Below, piece by piece: positions 20,589-29,790 of a stretch of DNA of 64,000 bases. Position 1 is the first letter of the stretch. Each line of letters opens with the position of its first letter. A program made the position numbers and the translations under genes. Origin of the DNA: Catenulispora rubra (lineage in GTDB: Bacteria; Actinomycetota; Actinomycetes; Streptomycetales; Catenulisporaceae); assembly GCF_015356825.1 (NCBI RefSeq), contig NZ_JAACYW010000016.1, positions 1 through 64,000 on the forward strand, given 5' to 3'. The notes under the pieces are model-generated. The model was not told the DNA's origin. It did no database searches and saw only the letters and a program-made list of their open reading frames with translations.

Positions 20589-23501
20589 TCATTGCTCAGC
20601 TGTCCCCAGACGATCGGCCACTTCTCGCTGCAGCGCTTCGATCTGCGCCGCGGCTTGGCGGGACCCCTCCACGTCCGACTCGTCGATGGAATCCGCGCCC
20701 CAGCTCCCCGGTTGCCGTATTTCCCATTCATCCAAGCGGAGCTGGACGGTGACGTAGTCGTGGATGACGTCGAGGATGGACGAGCCGCTGAGCTCCACGG
20801 ACAGCTCGCCTTCCGCTGCCTCCGCCGCATGGCGCGGGACGCCGAAGACGGTGCTGCGGCCGGCGGCGAGTTCGCTGAGGCGATAACAGTGGATCCGGTC
20901 GGCGTGGGGCACCCGTTCCGGCGGCGTGGCCCCGGGGACCATTCGGGAATCGCCGTAGAGCGCGGTCAGCGGGACGAGATCCGGGTCCCAGGCGAGGATC
21001 CGCAGCTCGGAACGGCGCTCCGACCAAGCCTGCACCAGGGGACCGCCCCGCTCTGGCGGGACCGCCAAATTCCAGGGCAGGGCGGTTGCGTACCCCGGAA
21101 GCGACTTCTGGGGATCTGCATCGCTGATGACGAAGAGTTCCTCCGGGAACGCGACGCCGAAGCATTCGGCCAGTACTTCACGCGGGCCCAGTCCGGCCGC
21201 ATACAGCGCCCAGGCCAGGCGGCTCATCGACCGGTAGTCCTCGCGCGAGGCCTCGGTCCGCAGCCTGGCCAGCACAGGACCGGAGACCGGTGTGGTGAAC
21301 GGGGCCGTCGGTTCCGAGCGGGTCACGCCGGGTGCCCCGGCCGGCAGCAGCGTCTCGACGAGGCGGAGCGCAGCGCGGTGCTCGGGCAGCTTCTCCACGT
21401 CAGGATGCTGCGGTGTCAGCTGTCGCAGTGCTTCCAAGCGGTCTGCGGCGGTGGTGTGGTAGTCGTGCAGCACTGCCAGCAACGACGGGCCGAGCTGTTC
21501 GATCCTTCCCGCGCCGCGCGGCCTGGTGCCGTAGACCGTCGGTTCGCCCCGGGCGAGGTCGGTGAGCCGGTAGCACAGGACGAGTCCGCCGTACTCGGTG
21601 TGGTGGTCGTCCGTCGGCAGCACCGGGACCAGCCGCGGATCGCGCTCGAAGACGGCTTTGTCCACGTGGTCGTCGATGGTCGAGCCGGTCGGCGGCACCG
21701 GGCCGCCCCGCTCCGGAGGCAGGACCAGCCGCCACACGAAGCATCGCTGGTCGCTGCGGGCGAGCCCGGGGGGTGGGAAGTGGTCGGCCAGCGCGAAGAA
21801 CTCCTCCGGGAACGGGGCGCCGAAGCATTCGGCGAGCACCTCGCGGCGGTCCTTGCCGATCGCGTACAGCGCCGAGGCGTATTCGGCCATCGTCTGATAT
21901 CGGTGGCGGCGGACAGCGGCCCGCAGCCGCTCGATCTCCTCGGCCGTGGGCCGGGTGCGACGACGTTCGGTCGGCGCGTCGGCCGGGCACGGGACTCCCC
22001 GTTCGTGGCAGAGGTCTACCGCGCCGGCGTTGAGCAGCCTGCCGATGAGGTCTTCGACCGGCTCGCGGGCGATCGATCCGGCGAGCGCCAGCCCTCTCCT
22101 GCGGACGGCGGCAGCGTGTAGCGCCGTGTGCCGCTGTACGTCGACCGTGTTGACGTCCACGCCGGCGGCGAGCAACCGGGCCATGAGTACCTCGTGGTCC
22201 AGGAGCGGCAGCAGGTGCAGCAGCGTCTGGCCGGCGTCGTCTCGCACCAGCGGGTCGGCGCCGGCGTCGAGCGACGCGAGCACGCCGGCGGTGTCGCCGC
22301 GGACCGCTCGCTCGATCAGCTCCCAGTCGTCGTCAGGTATCGGTGATGGGGTGGGCGCTGAAAGCGATCTGGGTGGCGGAGATGAGGCAGACGACGTGGA
22401 CGACACAGACGACGCAGACGGCCCGAACGGCCCGGACGGCTCAGGCTCAGGTCGGCTGTCGGCGGCGGCCGGCCGTGCCGGGAACAACGCCTCGGCGACC
22501 GCCGGATGCAGCTCTCCAGGCCGGGCAAGGCCGAACCGCAGGAGATCGAAGTCGATCGGGTGGCGGTACTCGAAGGCGCCGAGCTGGCGGGGTTCCCCCG
22601 GCTCGGCACTGTGCAGGCGCGCGGTGACCCGGCCCTTCGGGCCGAACGTCAGCTCGATGTCGGTGCCTGCCTGGCCTTCGTCCCGGCACTCGACCCACAT
22701 CGTCGGAGTCCGGGGTGGGCGCGGCTGCGACAGCCTTTCCTCGAACACCCCCTCGTCGAGCATCCGACGGGCGTCGGACGCCAGCCGCTCGACCGCGACC
22801 CACGGTCGCTGCGGCCACCTGTCCTTTTCCCCCAGGGCGAGTTCGATCCCGCACGCGGCGAGGGCTTCGCCGGTGCGCCCCTTGTCCCAGAGCAGGGTCA
22901 GCCATTCGGTCAAGGCAGCTGGATCGTCCTGGTCGTCCGGCCGGGGACCGGCGACGACATCGTTAAGGAGCCGGCCGTCGTGGCTGTGGAACGGGATCCG
23001 GTCCGGTCCGGCGCCGCACAGGTCCCGTATCTCGCCGGTGTACCGGGCATCCCAGTACGCCCGCGGCAAGTGGTACAGCCCCGAACTGCGGTCCGGCAGC
23101 TCCGCGGTCCCCTCCCGGCGGGTCGCGACCAGAAGGCGCAACCGGTCCGGCTGTTTCCAGACGCTGCCGACTGAGAGGTGCGCGCCGTCCGGGTACCGGC
23201 GCAGTAAGAGGTTGGTGATGAACGAGCCGTCGCGCAGTGCCCGTGGCATGTTCCAGCGCAACAGGTCCGGCGCGACGTGATGCAGGTCCTCGACCACCAG
23301 GCGGGCCGTCTCGCGGCCGTGCCACCGCGTGATCGCGGCGACGTCCACGTCCAGGTCGACCAGCGCCGCGGCGCAGGCACCGGCCGGATCACCGGCCGAC
23401 CGCCGCGCGGTGGCCGCCTCGATCATCTCCGCCGGGACGTCCTGCGGGCGCCTCCGCCGGTACATCTCCAGCACGGCTCGTCGCTTCCCGTGCACCGCCA
23501 T
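20589..23501 (-). CDS. Large ankyrin-repeat protein with duplicated C-terminal module
   Basis: A 970-residue protein with no signal peptide. Residues ~1-330 are an unrecognised N-terminal domain beginning MAVHGKRRAVLEMYRRR. A low-complexity Ser/Pro linker follows. Ankyrin-like repeats come next (AGQTLLHLLPLLDHEVLMAR, then VDVQRHTALHAAAVRRRG). After them are two related modules of about 200-260 residues, each holding a copy of ALYAxGxxxREVLAECFG followed by FPEExF and a later LPPERGG/VPPERGG block. The start at 23501 is set by the N-terminus; longer in-frame reading would run under the divergent gene. Such proteins may mediate protein-protein contacts; function unknown. Confidence 0.75.
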   Translation of the reverse strand: MAVHGKRRAVLEMYRRRRPQDVPAEMIEAATARRSAGDPAGACAAALVDLDVDVAAITRWHGRETARLVVEDLHHVAPDLLRWNMPRALRDGSFITNLLLRRYPDGAHLSVGSVWKQPDRLRLLVATRREGTAELPDRSSGLYHLPRAYWDARYTGEIRDLCGAGPDRIPFHSHDGRLLNDVVAGPRPDDQDDPAALTEWLTLLWDKGRTGEALAACGIELALGEKDRWPQRPWVAVERLASDARRMLDEGVFEERLSQPRPPRTPTMWVECRDEGQAGTDIELTFGPKGRVTARLHSAEPGEPRQLGAFEYRHPIDFDLLRFGLARPGELHPAVAEALFPARPAAADSRPEPEPSGPFGPSASSVSSTSSASSPPPRSLSAPTPSPIPDDDWELIERAVRGDTAGVLASLDAGADPLVRDDAGQTLLHLLPLLDHEVLMARLLAAGVDVNTVDVQRHTALHAAAVRRRGLALAGSIAREPVEDLIGRLLNAGAVDLCHERGVPCPADAPTERRRTRPTAEEIERLRAAVRRHRYQTMAEYASALYAIGKDRREVLAECFGAPFPEEFFALADHFPPPGLARSDQRCFVWRLVLPPERGGPVPPTGSTIDDHVDKAVFERDPRLVPVLPTDDHHTEYGGLVLCYRLTDLARGEPTVYGTRPRGAGRIEQLGPSLLAVLHDYHTTAADRLEALRQLTPQHPDVEKLPEHRAALRLVETLLPAGAPGVTRSEPTAPFTTPVSGPVLARLRTEASREDYRSMSRLAWALYAAGLGPREVLAECFGVAFPEELFVISDADPQKSLPGYATALPWNLAVPPERGGPLVQAWSERRSELRILAWDPDLVPLTALYGDSRMVPGATPPERVPHADRIHCYRLSELAAGRSTVFGVPRHAAEAAEGELSVELSGSSILDVIHDYVTVQLRLDEWEIRQPGSWGADSIDESDVEGSRQAAAQIEALQREVADRLGTAEQ

Positions 23502-23618
23502 CCACAGGATGATACCAGGGTCCTTATTTGAACCTTCGCCGACAATCGCGAGAACATCGCCGACGGAATTCGCCGATCCGACGTCAGTGCATCGACCGTC
23601 TGCCCTAAGCTCGCGCGC

Positions 23619-25703
23619 GTGACTCCCGCATCCCAGATCCCGAACTCGCGTCGCGGTGCCATCGGCCTGACCGGACTGGCGCTGACCGCGTTGTCGTCCG
23701 GATTGGTCGCCGTGCCCACGGCGGCGCACGCGTCGTCTGCCCCGGCCCCGGCCCCTGCCCCGGCTCCCGGCGTCCGGACCAACGGCCCGATCGCGTACAG
23801 CGTCCAGCCCAATGGGTCGAACGGCCCTGACATTTGGAAGACGGTGAATCCGGATGGATCCGGCCAGGCCGAGGTGCCGGCCGGCGATCCGAGAGCCTTC
23901 GACGGCATCGGTGCCGGCGTGCCGAACCAGAGCGGGATGACGGACTACGGCGTCGGACCGTTCATCGGTACTTTTGCATACTCTCCCGACGGCACCCGTG
24001 TGGTTTTCCCCAACTACTGGAATGCCTGCGCCGAGCTTGCCGACGCCGATGGCACGAATCCGACGGTGCTCGCGGGCGGGGACTGTGTGCGGGGCGATGT
24101 GTCCTACCGGGCCCGGGACCTGAAGGCCAACGTGGGAGGCAAGCCGGTCTGGAGCGCGGACAGCAAGTCCGTGTACTTCCAGTCGGGTGCCTCGATCGTC
24201 GCGATCGATGCCGCCGCGACGGTGGCCACGCCGGTGGCTCTCAAAGTCTCCATCCCGGCCACGTACCGGTTGGACTCCGTGTCGCCGTCCGGAGCGTTCG
24301 CCTTCTCCGACTACCAGACCAATCACATCTTCATCCTCGACCCCGGAGCCTCGACCTTCCGGCAGCTCACCTCCGGTATCCACGCCTCGTTCTCTCCGGA
24401 CGGCTCTACGCTTCTCATATCCGACTTCTCTCCGGCACCGACGAGTGGTTTCTCGCTCCTGGAGGTCAACGCGAGCACTGGCGCCCGTACGCCGCTCACC
24501 GACCCGGCGACGGAGAGCGTGGACACGAACATGTTCTGCTGGTCTCCGGACGGCACCTCTGTTGCGTACGTTGCGAACAGGACCCTGTACACCCGCTCGG
24601 CAACGCCCGGCGGCAAGGCCACGACGGTGGTCTCCGATCCCCACGGTGTGCTCTTGGGCGACTGGCACAACGGCCCCCTGACCCCGCCCCGCGCGCTGGA
24701 CCGCATCGGCGGTACGGATCGGGTCGCGACGTCGATCGCGGTGTCGCAGTGGTCATATTCCTCGGCCGGCGCCGGGGGTACCCAGGCGAAGGTGGCGGTG
24801 CTCAGTCGCAGTGACCAGTTCGCCGACGCCCTCGGCGGCAGCGCCCTGGCCGCGCAGAAGAACGGCCCGCTGCTGCTGACCGCCACCGGTCAGCTCGACC
24901 CTCGGGTCGGCGCCGAGCTGCGACGGATTCTTGCGCCGGGGTCGACGGTCTACGTGCTGGGTGGTTTCAGTGCCCTGAGTCCCGCCGTCGAGCAGCAGAT
25001 CCGTGGCCTCGGCCTGACGCCAGTCCGACTCAAGGGCAACGACCGCTTCGAGACCTCCGCCGCCGTAGCCGCCGCGATCAGCCCGCACCCGCACACCGTC
25101 ATGGTGGCCACCGGCCGCAACTTCCCGGACGCGCTCGCGGCCGGCGCAGCCGCGGCGCAGGATCCGGCCGGCGGCGTCGTGCTGCTGTCCGACGACGGCA
25201 CGCTGCCCGCCGCGGGCAAGCGCTTCCTGGCCGGGACCGACCCGCACTCCGCCGCCGTCTACGGTGTCGGCGGACAGGGGGTGAAGGCGCTGGCATCGGC
25301 CTTCCCGCAGTGGGCCGGGCTGACCACGCCGCTCAAGGGTTCCGACCGGTACAGCACGGCGGCGGCGGTGGCCGGCAGCGCCCTGTTCACTGCGCACGGC
25401 CCCGTGCCCTACGTCGGTCTGGCCACCGGCGACGCCTGGCCGGACGCACTGTCCGGCGGGGCACTGATCGGCCGGCTGCACGGCCCGCTGCTGCTGACGA
25501 CGAAGGCGTCGCAGTACCTGCCGCAGCCCCAGCTGGACTATCTGCGGGCGCTGGCCCCGCACCTGAGCGGGATCACCGTCTTCGGCGGAGAGAACGCGGT
25601 GGCCACTGAAGTGGAGGTGAACACCGGGGAAAGCGGTCTTGGACGCGACCGCTTCTACACGTTCACGAACCGGTCCACGCCTCCGGTGACCGGGGCGCGT
25701 TGA
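23619..25703 (+). CDS. Secreted beta-propeller protein with cell-wall-binding repeats 2
   Basis: A 694-residue exported protein from GTG at 23619. Residues 1-40 are a signal peptide (arginines, then IGLTGLALTALSSGLVAV, with cleavage near AHASS). The middle is a TolB/PD40-like propeller (FAYSPDGTRVVFPN, CWSPDGTSVAYV). From about residue 360 come three cell-wall-binding repeat 2 units, each opening with a related motif: RIGGTDRVATSIAVS, RLKGNDRFETSAAVA and LKGSDRYSTAAAVA. The repeats would hold it to the cell envelope. It is divergent from the ankyrin gene. Confidence 0.88.
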   Translation: MTPASQIPNSRRGAIGLTGLALTALSSGLVAVPTAAHASSAPAPAPAPAPGVRTNGPIAYSVQPNGSNGPDIWKTVNPDGSGQAEVPAGDPRAFDGIGAGVPNQSGMTDYGVGPFIGTFAYSPDGTRVVFPNYWNACAELADADGTNPTVLAGGDCVRGDVSYRARDLKANVGGKPVWSADSKSVYFQSGASIVAIDAAATVATPVALKVSIPATYRLDSVSPSGAFAFSDYQTNHIFILDPGASTFRQLTSGIHASFSPDGSTLLISDFSPAPTSGFSLLEVNASTGARTPLTDPATESVDTNMFCWSPDGTSVAYVANRTLYTRSATPGGKATTVVSDPHGVLLGDWHNGPLTPPRALDRIGGTDRVATSIAVSQWSYSSAGAGGTQAKVAVLSRSDQFADALGGSALAAQKNGPLLLTATGQLDPRVGAELRRILAPGSTVYVLGGFSALSPAVEQQIRGLGLTPVRLKGNDRFETSAAVAAAISPHPHTVMVATGRNFPDALAAGAAAAQDPAGGVVLLSDDGTLPAAGKRFLAGTDPHSAAVYGVGGQGVKALASAFPQWAGLTTPLKGSDRYSTAAAVAGSALFTAHGPVPYVGLATGDAWPDALSGGALIGRLHGPLLLTTKASQYLPQPQLDYLRALAPHLSGITVFGGENAVATEVEVNTGESGLGRDRFYTFTNRSTPPVTGAR

Positions 25704-25736
25704 CGCGAGATCGGGTGTAGGGACACATCTCACCGA

Positions 25737-26192
25737 CTACAGGTCGGTGGTGGCCTCGATGGTCAGGGGTGGAAGCAGGGGCGCGTTCTTGGTGTCGATC
25801 TCATTGATCAGGCCCTTGATGAGGCCTTCGATCTCGTCGCGGATGGGGCGTACGGCTTCGACGCCCTGGCCCGCGGGGTCGGTGAGGACCCAGTCGAGGT
25901 ACTTCTTGCCGGGGTAGACGGGGCAGGTGTCGCCGCAGCCCATTGTGATGATGTAGTCCGAGGCCAGGGCGGCTTCGTCGGTGAGGATCTTCGGGGTCTC
26001 GGCGGACAGGTCGATGCCGACTTCGTTCATGGCTTCCAGCACTGCGGGGTTCACGGTGTCTGCCGGGGCGGAGCCGGCGGAGCGGACCGTGACGCGGTCG
26101 CCAGCCAGGTGGGTGAGGAATCCGGCGGCCATCTGGGAGCGGCTGGCGTTGTGGATGCAGACGAACAGCACGGACGGCTTGGTGTCGGACAT
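25737..26192 (-). CDS. arsC: Arsenate reductase, low-molecular-weight phosphatase type
   Basis: A 151-residue ArsC. The catalytic P-loop CIHNASR has Cys12 and Arg18 (CX5R). The MGCGDTCP segment carries the redox cysteines of thioredoxin- or mycothiol-coupled enzymes, followed by KKYLDWVLTDP. It reduces arsenate to arsenite. The start overlaps the stop of the upstream gene by one base (TGATG), placing it last in an arsR-led operon. No arsenite exporter gene is adjacent. Confidence 0.93.
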   Translation of the reverse strand: MSDTKPSVLFVCIHNASRSQMAAGFLTHLAGDRVTVRSAGSAPADTVNPAVLEAMNEVGIDLSAETPKILTDEAALASDYIITMGCGDTCPVYPGKKYLDWVLTDPAGQGVEAVRPIRDEIEGLIKGLINEIDTKNAPLLPPLTIEATTDL

Positions 26193-26584
26193 CAGGGGGT
26201 GCCTTTCTGGTCGTCCGGTTCGCCATCCGCGGCTTCCGGCAGGTAGTTGACGAGGTCGGTGACGAGCAGGTCGAGTTCGTCGCGAATGCGGCGGACCTCG
26301 ACCATGTCCTTGCCTTCGGGGTCCGGGACGGTCCAGTCCAGGTAGCGCGGGCGCGCCGGGGGCTTCTGCACGTAAGCCAGGGCCACGAGTCGATCGTCGG
26401 CGAAGCGTTCGGTCAGGGCTGGCAGGAACGCGGCGAGCCGGGCGCTGGCCGCGAGGGCCTTGTAGGACTCGAAGACGTAGCGCTCGACGGTGGCGTGGGT
26501 GAAAGTGCCGGTGAAGCGTTCCGCGAGCCGCCTTGCGATCTCTGTCAGCTCCTGTTCGGTCTTGTCCAGGTCGTCGGGGTTCAT
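26192..26584 (-). CDS. Three-helix-bundle protein with ArsC C-terminal remnant
   Basis: A 130-residue protein. The N-terminal ~75 residues match the three-helix-bundle dimerisation domain found fused to actinobacterial ArsC (LARRLAERF-like helices, HATVERYVFESYKALA). The remainder, RYLDWTVPDPEGKDMVEV followed by RRIRDEL, aligns with the C-terminus of the neighbouring ArsC (KYLDWVLTDPAGQGVEAV, RPIRDEI). The catalytic P-loop and redox cysteines are missing, so it cannot be a reductase. It may dimerise with or regulate ArsC, or be decaying. Confidence 0.75.
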   Translation of the reverse strand: MNPDDLDKTEQELTEIARRLAERFTGTFTHATVERYVFESYKALAASARLAAFLPALTERFADDRLVALAYVQKPPARPRYLDWTVPDPEGKDMVEVRRIRDELDLLVTDLVNYLPEAADGEPDDQKGTP

Positions 26585-26642
26585 GTGACGGCCGCCGGAA
26601 TCTGCTCGGCCTCGGCCAGGGCGCGGCGGGCCAGCGGCCGAG

Positions 26643-26999
26643 TCATCCGGCCGCCGCCGCCGGGGTCAGCAGCGCCGACAGCTGGGCCAGAGCCGCGGGT
26701 CTGACGCTGTAGTAGACCCAGGTGGCGCGGCGTTCGGAGTCCACGAGCCCGGCTTCGCGCAGCACCTTCAGGTGGTGGCTGATCGTCGGCTGGGACACGT
26801 CGAAGTAGGGCGTGAGATCGCAGACGCACGCTTCGCCGCCGGCATGTGAGGCGATCAGCGAGAACAGCCGCAGCCGCACCGGGTCGGCCAGCGCCTTGAA
26901 CACGTGCGCCAGACCCGCCGACTCGATCTCGCTCAGCGGCTCGCTGATCAGCGAGGCGTGGTCCTCCGCTGGGATCACCGGGAGCTCCTTCATCGACAT
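26643..26999 (-). CDS. arsR: ArsR family metalloregulator (left arsenic operon)
   Basis: A 118-residue winged-helix repressor. GGEACVCDLTPYFDVSQPT contains the ELCVCDL-type arsenite-binding site, here ACVCDL, at the start of the DNA-binding helices, and ISHHLKVLREAGLVDSERR is the recognition helix and wing. It should release DNA on binding As(III). The start is ATG at 26999 (or 26993). A CATA-N4-TATG palindrome covers the start codon. It leads the operon with the three-helix protein and arsC. Confidence 0.9.
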   Translation of the reverse strand: MSMKELPVIPAEDHASLISEPLSEIESAGLAHVFKALADPVRLRLFSLIASHAGGEACVCDLTPYFDVSQPTISHHLKVLREAGLVDSERRATWVYYSVRPAALAQLSALLTPAAAAG

Positions 27000-27008
27000 A
27001 CGTCTATG
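26997..27008. promoter_or_regulatory. Palindrome at arsR start, candidate ArsR operator
   Basis: CATA-CGTC-TATG (26997-27008) overlaps the arsR start codon and is flanked by CGA and TTGACA. The position fits autorepression. Short arms make it tentative. Confidence 0.4.
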
Positions 27009-27279
27009 TTGACAGGAATAGATCTTCCGAGGCAAACGGCCTAGGCGGACGCCAGTTGAACTTCTGGCCGCCCCACCCCTCGGCCCGACGCTGCCGGGCC
27101 GCCTCGTGCAGCAGCGCACCGTCCGCTTCATGCCGGTTCGGACGTGTCGTCCATATAAGGGTGATGAATCAGCCGCAACTCTCGTTAACTTTCTTGACGA
27201 GAATCATTGCGGGGCGGCGACCCGCGTGCTTCATTGGTAAAACACCCTTACGAATCGCTTGAAGGAGGCCCACACCACC

Positions 27280-29718
27280 ATGTCATCGATCCGTACCCGC
27301 CTCGCTGTGGCACTCGTCGCAGCCCTCGCGCTCGCCACCCCGGCGGCCACCGCGAGCGCCCGCGCGGCCGGCACGCACAGTGCCGCCGCCGCGCGGGCCG
27401 CTGCCGTGCCGACCGACACCACGTACACGGCCGCCCAGGTGCTGGCCGACATCCAGCAGCACTCGAGCGCCGCGACCCAGGTCAACACCAAGCCCCACAT
27501 CAACACCATGACGCGGGCCATGAACGTGAACGTGTACCAGCCCACGGCCGGCGTCTACGTCTACACCTCCAGCATGGCCATCGACGACGACGGCAGCGAC
27601 CCCGATCCGGATCCGGACCACCAGGGCCAGACCACCTTCCAGGACAGCAACGGCGCGCAGCTGGGAGCGCACCACGTGCCGTTCTTCGTGCTGGGCGACG
27701 ACTGCTGGGACAAGACGAGCCCCTGCCCGCACTTCTTCTACAAGGAACACGGCATCTCAGGCCGGCAGTTCGCGCTGGTCTTCTACAACGGCAACGTCAT
27801 CGGCGCGATCTTCGGCGACACCCAGACCGGGAACAGCCAGACGACCTCGTCCAACGACTCCCGCGAACTGGGCGAGGCGTCGGTGAAGGCGGCCTCGCTG
27901 CTGGGCATCCCCAGTAGCGGCACCACCGGCGGCGTGGACAACGGCGTGACCGTCGCGATCCTCTCCGGCCCGTCCTGGGTCGTCAACGGCACCAACGCCA
28001 ACCTCAGCGCCAATGCCCAGGGCATGGTCCAGAACGCCCTGAACACCCTCGGCTCGAGCATGTCGGGCAACCCTCCGCCGCCGGCGAACGACTTCTCGGT
28101 GGCGGTGTCTCCGACCTCGGGGTCGGTGACGGCCGGTTCCTCGGCGTCGGTGTCGGTCGGCACCTCCGTGACGGCCGGGTCCGCCGAGTCGGTGGCGCTG
28201 TCCGCGTCCGGCCTGCCGAGCGGGGCCACGGCCTCGTTCAGCCCGGCCAGTGTGAACTCCGGGGCGTCCTCGACGCTGACCGTCGCCACCTCGGCGGCGA
28301 CCCCGGCGGGTACGTATCCGATCACCGTGACCGGAACGGCGTCCACTGGTTCACACACGGCCTCGTACACACTCACCGTCACCTCGGCCGGTAGCGGCAG
28401 TTGCACTTCGGCCCAGTTGCTGGCGAACCCTGGTTTCGAGTCGGGGGCTACGTCCTGGACCCAGAGCTCGACGTTGGGGTTCACTCCGATCACCAAGGCC
28501 ACGAGCGCTGAGTCCGCACACTCCGGGTCGTGGATCGCGGACTTCAACGGCAACGGGTCCAAGGACACTGATACGGTCGCGCAGTCGGTGAGCATACCGG
28601 CTGGGTGCACGGCGTCCCTGAGTTACTGGCTGCACGTCGACTCCACAGAGAACACCACTACCGCCAAACCCGACACATTCAATGTGCAGGTGTTGAACTC
28701 GGCCGGCACGGTGCTGGGTACCGTCGGGTCGTTCTCGAACCTGGACAGCGGCACCGGCTACACCCAGCTCACCGCCGACTTGTCCGCGTATGCCGGGCAG
28801 ACGGTCACGCTGAAGTTCACCGGCGCAGAAACCGACACCAGCGGCGGCACCACCAACTTCGTCATCGACGACACCGCACTGAACGTCTCCGGCAGCACCT
28901 CGCCACCGCCGACGAACGACTTCTCCGTCACCGATGCCCCGGCTTCGGTTTCGGTCACGGCCGGCGGATCGGCGACGTCGACGGTGACGACCGCGGTGAC
29001 ATCCGGGTCGGCGCAGTCGGTGGCCCTGTCGGCGTCCGGCCTGCCCGCCGGTGCCACGGCGAGTTTCAACCCGGCGTCGGTCACCGCGGGCGGTACCAGT
29101 GCCCTGACCGTCGCGACGGCCTCGACCACCCCGGCCGGGACCTACACGGTGACCGTGACCGGCGCGGCCGCTTCGGGCTCGCACACCGCCACGTTCACGC
29201 TGACGGTGACCGCGCCCAGCGGCGGTTGCACTTCGTCGCAGTTGCTGGCGAACCCCGGTTTCGAGTCGGGGGCCACGTCCTGGACTCAGACCTCGTCGCT
29301 GGGTTTCACCCCGATCACCAAGGCCACGAGTGCTGAGCCCGCACACTCCGGGTCGTGGATCGCGGACTTCAACGGCAACGGGTCCAAGGACACTGACTCC
29401 GCCAGCCAGTCGGTGAGCATACCGGCCGGGTGCACGGCGTCCCTGAGTTACTGGCTGAACGTCGACTCCACAGAGAACACCACTACCGCCAAACCCGACA
29501 CATTCACCGTGCAGGTGTTGAACTCGGCCGGCACGGTGCTGGGTACCGTCGGGTCGTTCTCCAACCTGGACAACAGCACCGGTTACACCCAGCGCACCGC
29601 CGACCTGTCCGCGTATGCCGGGCAGACGGTCACGCTGAAGTTCACCGGCACCGAAACCGACACCAGCGGCGGCACCACCAACTTCGTCCTCGACGACACC
29701 GCGCTGACGACTTCCTGA
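27280..29718 (+). CDS. Secreted GH75-type chitosanase with duplicated beta-sandwich modules
   Basis: An 812-residue exported protein. The start is the ATG at 27280 after GAAGGAGG. A signal peptide ends near ATASA. Residues ~45-255 resemble glycoside hydrolase family 75 chitosanases: AIDDDGSDPDPDPDHQGQT, a catalytic-Asp region, then VPFFVLGDDCWD and FALVFYNGNVIGAIFGDT. Two tandem copies follow of an Ig-like module (NDFSV...SVTAGxSAxxxV) plus a jelly-roll, probably carbohydrate-binding module (LLANPGFESGATSWTQ). Their DNA is nearly identical over long stretches. It would cleave chitosan outside the cell. It interrupts the arsenic locus and ends at a strong hairpin. Confidence 0.75.
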   Translation: MSSIRTRLAVALVAALALATPAATASARAAGTHSAAAARAAAVPTDTTYTAAQVLADIQQHSSAATQVNTKPHINTMTRAMNVNVYQPTAGVYVYTSSMAIDDDGSDPDPDPDHQGQTTFQDSNGAQLGAHHVPFFVLGDDCWDKTSPCPHFFYKEHGISGRQFALVFYNGNVIGAIFGDTQTGNSQTTSSNDSRELGEASVKAASLLGIPSSGTTGGVDNGVTVAILSGPSWVVNGTNANLSANAQGMVQNALNTLGSSMSGNPPPPANDFSVAVSPTSGSVTAGSSASVSVGTSVTAGSAESVALSASGLPSGATASFSPASVNSGASSTLTVATSAATPAGTYPITVTGTASTGSHTASYTLTVTSAGSGSCTSAQLLANPGFESGATSWTQSSTLGFTPITKATSAESAHSGSWIADFNGNGSKDTDTVAQSVSIPAGCTASLSYWLHVDSTENTTTAKPDTFNVQVLNSAGTVLGTVGSFSNLDSGTGYTQLTADLSAYAGQTVTLKFTGAETDTSGGTTNFVIDDTALNVSGSTSPPPTNDFSVTDAPASVSVTAGGSATSTVTTAVTSGSAQSVALSASGLPAGATASFNPASVTAGGTSALTVATASTTPAGTYTVTVTGAAASGSHTATFTLTVTAPSGGCTSSQLLANPGFESGATSWTQTSSLGFTPITKATSAEPAHSGSWIADFNGNGSKDTDSASQSVSIPAGCTASLSYWLNVDSTENTTTAKPDTFTVQVLNSAGTVLGTVGSFSNLDNSTGYTQRTADLSAYAGQTVTLKFTGTETDTSGGTTNFVLDDTALTTS
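28411..29706 (+). repeat. Tandem duplication within the chitosanase gene
   Basis: The segment from about 28411 to 28890 recurs from about 29227 to 29706. Runs such as the region coding SGSWIADFNGNGSKDTD and ENTTTAKPDTF are almost base-for-base the same. The Ig-like segments before each copy have diverged more. This looks like a recent duplication or gene conversion of the jelly-roll module. Confidence 0.8.
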
Positions 29719-29734
29719 TCCAGCACTCCAAGGA

Positions 29735-29780
29735 ACGCGCCGGCCCCGACACTCTGGAAGGAGTGTCGGGGCCGGCGCGT
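29735..29780. terminator. Strong bidirectional hairpin
   Basis: A perfect 20-base stem: 29735-29754 pairs with 29761-29780 around a 6-base loop (TGGAAG). It lies 16 bases after the chitosanase stop and 10 bases before the stop of the convergent flavoprotein gene, so it should terminate both. Confidence 0.9.
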
Positions 29781-29790
29781 GTGCGGCTGC

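Noticed and set aside
23502..24668. N-terminal extension of the ankyrin protein frame up to 24668
   Set aside because: This part lies antisense to the clearly secreted propeller protein; the real N-terminus MAVHGKRR starts at 23501.
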